Assembly (NCBI GenBank): GCA_003062345.1
Contig: PQCO01000190.1
Span: forward strand, 1 to 6,187
Direction of reading: 5' to 3'
DNA length: 6,187 nt
Source: Sedimenticola_A endophacoides
GTDB lineage: Bacteria > Pseudomonadota > Gammaproteobacteria > Chromatiales > Chromatiaceae
A model generated the notes under the pieces. The model saw only the letters and a list, made by a program, of their open reading frames with translations, was not told the DNA's origin and searched no databases. Position 1 is the stretch's first letter, and the number at the start of each line of letters is the position of its first letter. This document shows positions 1 through 6,077 of the stretch, in pieces. Both the position numbers and the translations under genes were made by a program.

Positions 1-213
1 GACGAAGATCGTAGCCGCATCCGAACCGGACATGGCCCGGAAAACATCTCACGATTGCGACGCTTTGCCATCGGTCTACTCAAGGGCAAGAAAACCGATG
101 AGTCAATCCCAGAGAAAATGAAAAAGCTTCTGCTCAATACCCGGGCGGTATTCGATATTTTGAAAATGACGCGTAACGCGATGCCACGTAATGGGAATTT
201 TGCCGGAGCGTAG
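1..213 (+). CDS. ISAs1-family transposase, C-terminal end (5' part outside window)
   Basis: The frame is open from the first base to a TAG at 211-213 and encodes the last 70 residues. The segment RIRTGHGPENISRLRRFA (residues 6-23 of the fragment), followed by a basic stretch and TRAVFDILKM, matches my knowledge of the C-terminus of ISAs1-family (H-repeat-related) DDE transposases, where RIRxGHxPEN is a hallmark. The DDE catalytic residues lie upstream of the window, so activity cannot be judged. These enzymes cut and join the ends of their own insertion sequence. The transposase ends directly against a remnant of yraN in the same frame, which indicates that the element inserted into that gene. 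Whether the transposase is full length and functional is unknown. Confidence 0.85.
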   Translation, partial: DEDRSRIRTGHGPENISRLRRFAIGLLKGKKTDESIPEKMKKLLLNTRAVFDILKMTRNAMPRNGNFAGA

Positions 214-220
214 ATTTACC
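1..220 (+). mobile_element. Right end of an ISAs1-like insertion sequence
   Basis: The element is inferred from the transposase C-terminus and from the abrupt switch to YraN-like coding sequence. The exact edge is not resolved. It should lie between about 195 and 225, where the segment GGGAATTTTGCC (194-205) could be part of the terminal inverted repeat. The left end and any target-site duplication lie outside the window, so neither the inverted repeat nor the duplication could be confirmed. Confidence 0.55.
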
Positions 221-309
221 GTGCGTGCCGCTTCGATGTGGTGGCACTGTGGGGCGAAAAGGCAGAGAATATCGAATGGATCAGGGATGCCTTTCAAAGC
301 GCCTGGTAG
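214..309 (+). pseudogene. yraN: yraN (UPF0102) 3' remnant, disrupted by the insertion sequence
   Basis: Directly after the transposase stop, the same frame reads 31 residues to a TAG at 307-309. They contain CRFDVVALWG (residues 5-14) and ENIEWIRDAF (18-27). This is the conserved C-terminus of YraN/UPF0102 proteins, small predicted nuclease-fold proteins; E. coli YraN ends with CRFDVVAF and EVEWIKDAF. Roughly three quarters of a normal protein of about 120-130 residues, including the conserved N-terminal core, is absent on this side. The position just upstream of diaA and dolP matches the usual lpoA-yraN-diaA-dolP order, which supports the identification. There is no start codon or ribosome site for this stub, so it is a broken gene. 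The missing part may lie on the far side of the insertion sequence. Confidence 0.8.
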
Positions 310-348
310 ACGGGGCACACCACCGGACTCCCCCCTCTCGGAGAGCAG

Positions 349-936
349 ATGAACCTCACCGAACGTACAGAAGAGAACTTTAACGCCAGTATACAGACAA
401 AGAAGATGGCGTTGCCGCTGCTGGCCGAGCCTATCGCCGAGGCCGCGGAGCTGATCGTCTGCCGCCTGCTCGACGGGGCCAAAGTGCTCTGCTGCGGCAG
501 TGGTGCCGGGGCGCTGCATGCCCAGCACTTCGCCATGATGATGCTCAACCGGTTCGAACGCGAGCGCCCGGGGCTGCCCGCCCTGGCGCTGAGCGCCGGC
601 AGCGCGACCCTGACCTCGATCGCGGACGACTACTCCCTGGACGAGATGTTCGCCAAACAGATCACCGCCCTCGCCCACCCCGGCGACCTGCTGCTGGCGA
701 TCACCGGCGACGGGCGTGGCGACAGCATCGGGGCCGCCGTGGAGGCGGCCCACGAGCGGGATATGTTCGTGCTGGCCCTCACCGGCAACGGCACAGGGCG
801 TCTGGAGGGGCTGCTGCGCGAGACCGACATCCACCTGCCGGCCCCCTCGGAATCCGCCGCGCGGGTCCAGGAACTGCACCTGCTGAGCCTGTTCTGCATC
901 TGCGACCTGATCGACCGGCAACTGCTGGGAAACTGA
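349..936 (+). CDS. diaA: DiaA-like SIS-domain protein (DnaA initiator-associating family)
   Basis: This 195-residue protein has the length and layout of E. coli DiaA (196 residues), a cytoplasmic SIS-fold tetramer that binds DnaA and promotes timely replication initiation. Shared blocks include an N-terminal helix with SIQT (residues 14-17), LCCG (47-50), AQHFA (58-62), NRFERERPGLPA, and the C-terminal RVQELH and CDLID. The position between yraN and dolP is the standard one, which favours DiaA over the heptose isomerase GmhA. The phosphate-binding loops are altered: GNGTSA of E. coli reads GSGAGA (50-55), and STRGNS reads TGDGRG (119-124). Sugar-phosphate binding or isomerase activity is therefore unlikely. 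The E. coli DnaA-contact pair Leu190-Phe191 aligns with Leu-Leu near the C-terminus. The start is supported by GGAGAG at 340-345. dolP begins 19 nt downstream. Confidence 0.85.
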   Translation: MNLTERTEENFNASIQTKKMALPLLAEPIAEAAELIVCRLLDGAKVLCCGSGAGALHAQHFAMMMLNRFERERPGLPALALSAGSATLTSIADDYSLDEMFAKQITALAHPGDLLLAITGDGRGDSIGAAVEAAHERDMFVLALTGNGTGRLEGLLRETDIHLPAPSESAARVQELHLLSLFCICDLIDRQLLGN

Positions 937-955
937 CGCACAACGGAGACAATCA

Positions 956-1540
956 ATGAAAAAGCTGACCCTACTCGTGACCCTCGTGCCGCTGCTGGGC
1001 ACCCCCCTGTTGCAGGGCTGCGCCACCGCCGTGGTCGGCGGCGGCGTCACCGGCGTCTCGGTGGCCCACGACCGGCGCTCCGCCGGAACCGTGCTCGACG
1101 ACCAGACCATCGAACTGAAGGCGATGAACCAGTTGGCCGGGGCCGGAGACCTGAAGGAGCACGGCAACTTCAATACCACCAGCTACAACCAGGTGGTACT
1201 GCTGACGGGGCAGGCCGACAGCGGGGAACACCGCGACCACTATGAGCGCCTGGTGCGGGCCATCCCGGGGATAAAACGCGTCATCAACGAGATCCAGCTC
1301 GCCCCCCGTGCCGGCCTCAAGGAGCAGAGCAACGATGTCTACCTCACCTCCAAGGTGAAGGTGGCCCTGTTCGACATCAAGCTGCCGGACTTCGACCCCA
1401 GCCGGGTGAAGGTGGTCACTGAGCGCGGCGTGGTCTACCTGATGGGCCTGCTCAAGCACAACGAGGCCGATGCCGTAGTCGAGAAGGCGCGCTTCGTCAG
1501 CGGCGTAAAACAGGTGGTTAAGGTCTTTGAGTACCTCTGA
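956..1540 (+). CDS. dolP: Dual-BON-domain outer-membrane lipoprotein, DolP/YraP-like
   Basis: The 194-residue product starts with a lipoprotein signal peptide: two lysines, a hydrophobic stretch, and the lipobox LQGC with Cys22 as the lipidated residue. Ala follows the Cys, not Asp, so sorting to the outer membrane is expected. Two BON domains follow, at about residues 47-117 and 125-194. They carry the family signatures VVLLTGQ, VINEIQL, SNDVYLTSKVK, VVYLMGL and VSGVKQV, which line up closely with E. coli DolP (191 residues). DolP binds anionic phospholipid and supports outer-membrane integrity and BAM function; that role is taken from the family. The start has GGAG at 945-948, 7 nt before the ATG. 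The gene lies 19 nt after diaA and its 3' end overlaps the next gene, so all are probably co-transcribed. Confidence 0.9.
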   Translation: MKKLTLLVTLVPLLGTPLLQGCATAVVGGGVTGVSVAHDRRSAGTVLDDQTIELKAMNQLAGAGDLKEHGNFNTTSYNQVVLLTGQADSGEHRDHYERLVRAIPGIKRVINEIQLAPRAGLKEQSNDVYLTSKVKVALFDIKLPDFDPSRVKVVTERGVVYLMGLLKHNEADAVVEKARFVSGVKQVVKVFEYL

Positions 1541-2942
1541 CGCGTTCGAGCCCCTCGCCCCCTCGCTGATCCGCTCCCTGGGGGAGATCGCGGGCGCGGG
1601 CGGCCTGATGACCGCCAGGGGCGACTGCTGGAGCTACGGCTACGACAACAGCCGTCGGCACGCCCCGCCCCAGGCGGTGGTCTTCGCCACCGGACACGAC
1701 CAGGTCCGGGCGGTCGTGGCGCTGTGCCACCAGGCGGCGGTCCCGCTTATCGCCCGGGGCGCCGGGACCGGCACCACCGGCGCCACCGTCCCCGACCGGG
1801 GCGGCGTGGTGCTGTCGTTCGAACGCATGAACCGGATCTTCGAGATCGACGCGGCCAACCGCCTGGCCCGGGTCGAACCGGGTGTGACCAACCAGCAGTT
1901 GCAGAGCGCCCTCGCCGCCGAGGGGTTCTTCTGGCCCCCCGACCCCACCAGCGCGGCGGTCTGCACCATCGGCGGCAACCTCGCCTACAACTCCGCCGGG
2001 CCGCGCGCGGTGAAATACGGCACCCCCCGCGAGAACACCCTGGGCCTGCGCGCGGTGACCGGCGACGCACGGGAGATCCGCACCGGCACCCGCACCACCA
2101 AGGGGGTGGTGGGCTACGATCTGACCCGCCTGCTGATCGGCTCCGAGGGAACCCTCGCGGTGATCACCGAGGCGCTGCTGCGCCTGACCCCGCTGGCGGA
2201 GGAGACGACCACCCTGCGCGCCACCTACCGCGACATCCACGCCGCCTCACGCGCCGTCTCCGCGATCATGGCCCAGCCGGTGACCCCCTGCGCCCTCGAA
2301 TTCATGGATGCCGCCGCCATCGACATGGTGCGAGACTTCTCGGACCTCGGCCTGCCGCAGGGCGTCGGCGCCCTGCTGATGATCGAGGTGGACGGCCCCG
2401 CCCACTGCCAGGGAGCGTCGGTGGACGCCGTCCGCGAAGCGGCCCGGGTCGCGGGCTGCCTAGAGATCACCACCGCCACCACCGCCCGGGAGGTGGCCGA
2501 CCTGTGGCGCACCCGCAAGGCCCTCTCGCCCGCCCTGCGCAAGATTGCCCCGAAGAAGATCAACGAGGATGTGGTGGTGCCGGTTTCGCGCATCCCCGAA
2601 TTGATCGAGGGACTGGAGCGACTCTCCGCCGAGTGCGGCATCCGCATCGTCAATTTTGGCCATGCCGGCAACGGCAACATCCACGTCAACCTCCTCGCCG
2701 ACCCCGACGATGCGGGGCAGATGGAGCGGGCCCATCAGGCCCTCGACCGGATGTTCTCGATGGTGCTGACGCTCGGCGGCACCCTCTCCGGCGAACACGG
2801 TATCGGCCTGGAGAAGCTGCCGTTCGTGGGACGCGAGATCGACCCCGTGACCCTCGACCTGATGCGCTCGATCAAGGAGCGCTTCGATCCCCGGGGGATA
2901 CTCAATCCGGGCAAGTCCCTGCCCCCACGCGCACCGGCATGA
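1527..2942 (+). CDS. FAD-linked oxidase, GlcD / D-lactate dehydrogenase-like
   Basis: This 471-residue protein is a VAO/PCMH-type flavoprotein. The FAD-binding_4 domain covers about residues 35-190, with RGAGTGTTGA at 77-86, IGGNLAYNSAGP at 148-159 and GSEGTL at 205-210. The FAD-oxidase C-terminal domain follows, with the metal and substrate motif GHAGNGNIH (His379, His386) and SGEHGIG (Glu423, His424). These residues match the metal ligands of the D-2-hydroxyacid dehydrogenase family, which oxidise glycolate, D-lactate or D-2-hydroxyglutarate; the substrate cannot be read here. No GlcE or GlcF partner is in the window. The start is TTG, the only common start codon after the in-frame stop at 1506-1508. 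The next ATG (1608) would cut off conserved N-terminal sequence. It overlaps dolP by 14 nt and the following gene by ATGA. Confidence 0.87.
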   Translation: MSTSDAFEPLAPSLIRSLGEIAGAGGLMTARGDCWSYGYDNSRRHAPPQAVVFATGHDQVRAVVALCHQAAVPLIARGAGTGTTGATVPDRGGVVLSFERMNRIFEIDAANRLARVEPGVTNQQLQSALAAEGFFWPPDPTSAAVCTIGGNLAYNSAGPRAVKYGTPRENTLGLRAVTGDAREIRTGTRTTKGVVGYDLTRLLIGSEGTLAVITEALLRLTPLAEETTTLRATYRDIHAASRAVSAIMAQPVTPCALEFMDAAAIDMVRDFSDLGLPQGVGALLMIEVDGPAHCQGASVDAVREAARVAGCLEITTATTAREVADLWRTRKALSPALRKIAPKKINEDVVVPVSRIPELIEGLERLSAECGIRIVNFGHAGNGNIHVNLLADPDDAGQMERAHQALDRMFSMVLTLGGTLSGEHGIGLEKLPFVGREIDPVTLDLMRSIKERFDPRGILNPGKSLPPRAPA

Positions 2943-3606
2943 GACGATCCGGGCCGTTCAAGACCGGCAGGCTTCTCGCCGTGGCCATCCTGATGGGCGT
3001 ACTGCCGCCGGTCCCGGCCGGCCCCGAGCGGATTCCGGTAAGCGAATTCGCCAGCCGGGGGCTGGAGGGGTGGGACGAGCACAGCTTTCAGGGCCACACC
3101 CGCTACCGCCTGGTGATGATCGGCGATACCCGGGTGCTGGAGGCGCACAGCGAGGCCAGTGCCTCGGCCCTGTATCGCCGGATCCGCGTGGATCTGGAAC
3201 AGACGCCGATCCTGCGCTGGCGCTGGCGGGCAGGCGGCACGCTCGGCGCCAACGACGAGCAAACCCGGGAGGGCGACGACTACGCCGCGCGCATCTATCT
3301 GATCAAGGAGGGGGGCTGCTGCCCTGGCGGACCATGGCGCTCAACTATGTCTGGTCCGGCAATCAACCGGTCGGCAGCAGCTGGAACAACGCCTACAGCA
3401 GCCGCGCACGCATGATCGCCCTGCAGAGCGGCTCCCTCGACGATCCCCGCTGGCGCAGCGAACGGCGCAATGTACGCGACGACTTCCGCCGACTCTTCGC
3501 CGAGGAGGTTCGTTACATCGACGCCGTGGCCCTGATGAGCGACACCGACAACAGCGGCGCCACGGCCACCGCCCACTACGCCGACATCCGGTTCAGCTCC
3601 GAGTAA
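2939..3606 (+). pseudogene. Exported DUF3047 protein, reading frame broken at a G-run
   Basis: The gene starts with ATG inside the ATGA overlap with the oxidase, without its own Shine-Dalgarno site, so it is probably translationally coupled. The first 29 or so residues form a signal peptide: basic start, a hydrophobic stretch LLAVAILMGVL, and a likely cleavage after VPA. The DUF3047 sequence (SEFASRGLEGWDEHSF, LRWRWRAGG, GDDYAARIYLI) then runs to about 3313. There the frame turns to non-homologous residues and stops at 3413-3415. The missing half continues one frame over from 3316: LLPWRTMALNYVWS, QPVGSSWNNAY, RNVRDDF, VALMSDTDNSG, ending at TAA 3604-3606. One extra G in the six-G run (3310-3315) would restore a protein of about 222 residues. 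Base loss, a sequencing error or translational slippage could each explain it. The domain's function is unknown. Confidence 0.85.
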
Positions 3607-3750
3607 CCCCCTATCCCACCTGCAATATAACAAGGTACTAATATAAGGCATTACTATTGCAAGAAAAGAATATTGTTATTTTTTCTTTATGAAAACCCTG
3701 TCATTATTAGCGGTCTATCCAGGGTTAACCCATGTTTGCAGGGGAATAAT
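3607..3750 (+). promoter_or_regulatory. AT-rich spacer upstream of prkB, probable promoter and control region
   Basis: This 144-nt gap is much richer in A and T than the surrounding genes and is the only long gap between the plus-strand genes, so the prkB promoter most likely lies here. I could not find a convincing -35/-10 pair with normal spacing. Two symmetric elements are visible: TGCAATA (3621-3627) facing TATTGCA (3655-3661), and the perfect palindrome GGGTTAACCC (3722-3731) just before the ribosome site. Either could bind a regulator; calling it a CbbR site would be a guess. Confidence 0.5.
3740..3745 (+). promoter_or_regulatory. Ribosome binding site that fixes the prkB start
   Basis: AGGGGA lies 5 nt before the ATG at 3751. 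It settles the start: an upstream in-frame TTG at 3673 would add 26 residues encoded by the AT-rich spacer, and these have no counterpart in phosphoribulokinases. Confidence 0.8.
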
Positions 3751-4623
3751 ATGTCCAAGAAACATCCAGTCGTTGCAGTAACCGGCTCCTCCGGCGCAGG
3801 CACCACCACCGTGAAGCGCGCCTTCGAGCATATCTTTTTCCGTGATGGCTTCACCCCTGCGGTTATCGAAGGCGACAGCTTCCACCGCTATGATCGCGCC
3901 GAGATGCGGGTCAAGATGTCCCAGGAGCACATGAGTCATTTCGGCCCGGAGGCCAACCGCTTCGACAAGCTCGAAGAGCTGTTCAAAAGCTACGCCGAAA
4001 CCGGCACCGGCAACAAACGCTACTACCTGCACAGCCAGGAGGAGGCCGACGAGCACAACGCGCGCCTCGGCACCGACAAGAAACCCGGTGAATTCACCCC
4101 CTGGGAGGAGATCCCCCCCGGCACCGACCTGCTGTTCTACGAGGGGCTGCACGGCCTGGCCGTGGACGATGACAACAATGTCGCCCAGCACGTTGACCTG
4201 GGCGTGGGCGTGGTACCGATCGTCAACCTGGAGTGGATCCAGAAGATCTTCCGCGACAACGCCGAGCGCGGCTACAGCGAGGAGGCGATCGTCGACACCA
4301 TCCTGCGCCGCATGCCCGACTATATCAACCACATCACCCCGCAGTTCTCGCGCACCGACATCAATTTCCAGCGCGTGCCGACGGTGGACACCTCCAACCC
4401 CTTCATCGCCCGCGACATCCCGACCCCCGACGAGAGCTTCGTGGTGATCCGTTTCAAGGATGTGCGGAAATTCAACACCGATTTTCCCTATCTGCTGAAC
4501 ATGATCGAGGGTTCGTTCATGTCACGCCGCAACTCCATCGTGGTGCCGGGCGGCAAGATGGGCTTCGCCATGGAGATCGTCCTGCAGCCGATCATCGAGC
4601 AGCTCATGGACGAACGCGGCTGA
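3751..4623 (+). CDS. prkB: Phosphoribulokinase, proteobacterial class I
   Basis: The enzyme phosphorylates ribulose 5-phosphate with ATP to give ribulose 1,5-bisphosphate, the RuBisCO substrate in the Calvin cycle (cytoplasm). The product has 290 residues, the same length as the Rhodobacter sphaeroides enzyme, and the numbering of key residues is identical. The P-loop is GSSGAGTTT (12-20), with the Thr in place of Lys that is usual in this class. Catalytic Asp42 lies in EGDSFHR, with Arg49 following. Glu131 is in FYEGLHG, Arg168-Asp169 in IFRDNAERG, then Arg173 and Arg186-Arg187. The conserved block DINFQRVPTVDTSNPF and the C-terminal VVPGGKMGFAME are also present. E. coli PrkB is similar, so sequence alone does not prove autotrophy. 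No RuBisCO or other cbb gene is in the window. The gene stands alone between its own AT-rich leader and a hairpin terminator. Confidence 0.95.
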   Translation: MSKKHPVVAVTGSSGAGTTTVKRAFEHIFFRDGFTPAVIEGDSFHRYDRAEMRVKMSQEHMSHFGPEANRFDKLEELFKSYAETGTGNKRYYLHSQEEADEHNARLGTDKKPGEFTPWEEIPPGTDLLFYEGLHGLAVDDDNNVAQHVDLGVGVVPIVNLEWIQKIFRDNAERGYSEEAIVDTILRRMPDYINHITPQFSRTDINFQRVPTVDTSNPFIARDIPTPDESFVVIRFKDVRKFNTDFPYLLNMIEGSFMSRRNSIVVPGGKMGFAMEIVLQPIIEQLMDERG

Positions 4624-4660
4624 GCGGAAAGCACAAACACTGCGCAACATGATTGCAAAG

Positions 4661-4684
4661 AGACGAGCCCTCTGGGGCTCGTCT
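4661..4684. terminator. Hairpin between convergent genes, probable bidirectional terminator
   Basis: AGACGAGCCC (4661-4670) pairs perfectly with GGGCTCGTCT (4675-4684) around the loop TCTG. It lies 37 nt after the prkB stop and ends one base before the last base of the minus-strand stop codon (4686-4688), so it can serve both genes. The flanking T-tracts are short on both strands (TTCT on plus, CTTT on minus), so termination strength is uncertain. Confidence 0.75.
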
Positions 4685-4685
4685 T

Positions 4686-6011
4686 CTACTGTGGAGGAAG
4701 GACCTTGTGCAGGGGAATCGGCTCCCCGATCGCCCGTCCCTGGGCAAAGTCGACATCCAACTCCTGCAGGGAGACCAGGGTCGCCTCGTTCTCTACAAAC
4801 TCCGCGATCACCTGCTTATCCATCAAATGGGCGACCTCCACAATCGATCTGACCATGGCGAAACTGGATGGGTCTTCGGTGATATTGCGGACAAACACAC
4901 CATCGATTTTGACACAATCCACAGGCAAATCCTTGAGATAGGAGTAAGAGGCATACCCCGATCCGAAATCGTCCAGGTAGACGGAACAGCCGCGCGCCTT
5001 GATCGCCCGGATATGGGTCTTTACCCTCTCCATGTCTTTCACAAAGGCCGTCTCGGTTATCTCAAAGGCGACATATCCGGCGCACCGGGGACTCCTGTCC
5101 AACCGCTCCAATAGAAAAGCGATGAAGCCTTCGTCGCCGATGGACTCCCCCGACAGATTGACGCTGAACCGGGGAACGCCCTGCATCGACCCGATCTTAT
5201 CGAGTTCGGAATAGAAGGTATTGATCACCCAGCGGTCCACCGCCCGCATGCGCCCGGAACGTTCAGCTACGTCGATAAACTCGACCGGCGGCCTCACCCT
5301 GCGTTGCTCATCGATCACCCGCAACAGCACCTCGTAGTGTTCTTCCGACGTATCCATGAGGTACACCGGGGCGATGGGCTGACAATAAAGCAGCAGCTGA
5401 TTTTTCTCCAGCGCCCGTTCGATCCGTGGGACCGAATGAATCAGAAGAGAGCGCTGCGCCGCCTCTTCGTCATCCAGGTGATAGGCGTGAACGGCGTTGC
5501 GTCCTTTCTCCTTGGCCAATAGGCAGCAGGAGTAGGCGGCCTGCATGGCCTCTGCGGCGCTGGCCATGGTCTGGTCGATCTCCGCCACTCCAAAGCTGGC
5601 ACTGACACCCACCGAGACCCCCTCGTATCGGTACTTCAGGTTCTCGATCGCGCAACGCTGATTGCTGGCGATCAGATAGGCCTCCTCCCCGCTGCAGTGT
5701 TCGATCAGTATCCCAAACTCATCATCACCGGTTCTCGCCACCAGCGCCGGGCGGTTGAGGTAGTTGTCAATGATTGATGCAAGGGTGGATAGCAGATGAT
5801 CCCCCCCCTCGACACCGCACAAATCATTGATCATGTTGAACTGATCCACATCGGCGATGATCAAGGCATTTTGATCGCCCCCTCCCTGCTGCTCCCGGAT
5901 CAGGCGGTTGACCTCCCGCTCAAAGGCCCGGCGGTTCTTCAGCCCCGTCAGTGCATCGACATCGCTCTCCTCGCGCAACTGCTCGAAAGTCTCCTTGAGC
6001 ATGCGGTGCAC
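4686..6011 (-). CDS. c-di-GMP protein: degenerate GGDEF plus EAL domain, probably 5'-truncated
   Basis: The minus-strand frame encodes 441 residues from a GTG at 6009-6011. A GGDEF domain (about 16-175) opens with DALTGLKNRRAF. Its signature is GDDEF (95-99), the usual FK of DxDxFK reads FN (DVDQFN, 54-59), and no RxxD inhibitory site precedes it, so cyclase activity is doubtful. The EAL domain (about 195-438) has EVL (227-229) with Arg231, Asn285 in SVNLSG, Glu317 in EITET, Asp347-Asp348 in DDFGSG, Lys368, Glu404 in AEFVE and Gln424 in AQG. The residues needed for c-di-GMP hydrolysis therefore seem present. The frame stays open 63 nt above the GTG, and LLEDRSLPLVERTV there looks like family sequence. 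No good ribosome site is visible, and a TAG at 6075-6077 closes it. Relatives are usually larger, with N-terminal sensory or DUF1631-type regions, so the 5' part is probably lost. No membrane segment is seen. Confidence 0.85.
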   Translation of the reverse strand: MHRMLKETFEQLREESDVDALTGLKNRRAFEREVNRLIREQQGGGDQNALIIADVDQFNMINDLCGVEGGDHLLSTLASIIDNYLNRPALVARTGDDEFGILIEHCSGEEAYLIASNQRCAIENLKYRYEGVSVGVSASFGVAEIDQTMASAAEAMQAAYSCCLLAKEKGRNAVHAYHLDDEEAAQRSLLIHSVPRIERALEKNQLLLYCQPIAPVYLMDTSEEHYEVLLRVIDEQRRVRPPVEFIDVAERSGRMRAVDRWVINTFYSELDKIGSMQGVPRFSVNLSGESIGDEGFIAFLLERLDRSPRCAGYVAFEITETAFVKDMERVKTHIRAIKARGCSVYLDDFGSGYASYSYLKDLPVDCVKIDGVFVRNITEDPSSFAMVRSIVEVAHLMDKQVIAEFVENEATLVSLQELDVDFAQGRAIGEPIPLHKVLPPQ

Positions 6012-6077
6012 CGTGCGCTCTACCAGGGGCAGGGAGCGATCTTCAAGCAGCGCTAAGCGGTGACAAGAGTGTCGCTA

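Noticed and set aside
349..936. Identification as GmhA, sedoheptulose-7-phosphate isomerase
   Set aside because: The phosphate-binding loops are missing, the overall sequence is closer to DiaA, and the yraN-diaA-dolP order supports DiaA.
103..1179. Long open frame on the minus strand across the element end, diaA and the start of dolP
   Set aside because: It runs antisense to two clearly conserved genes, crosses the element boundary, and its residue pattern is typical of the reverse complement of GC-rich coding DNA.
1518..2240. Minus-strand open frame of about 240 codons
   Set aside because: It is a shadow of the FAD-oxidase gene with Gly/Ala/Val-rich low-information sequence and no recognisable motif.
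1724..2938. Long plus-strand open frame inside the oxidase, merging into the DUF3047 frame
   Set aside because: Its Arg/Pro/Gly-rich product is the shifted reading of the oxidase gene. Only the part from the ATG at 2939 is real, as the start of DUF3047.
3673..3750. TTG start giving a 26-residue extension of phosphoribulokinase
   Set aside because: The extension is encoded by the AT-rich leader, lacks family support, and the ATG at 3751 has a good AGGGGA site and matches the known enzyme N-terminus.
4686..6056. Several short plus-strand open frames opposite the GGDEF-EAL gene
   Set aside because: They are antisense to a strongly conserved coding frame and have no motifs or ribosome sites of note.
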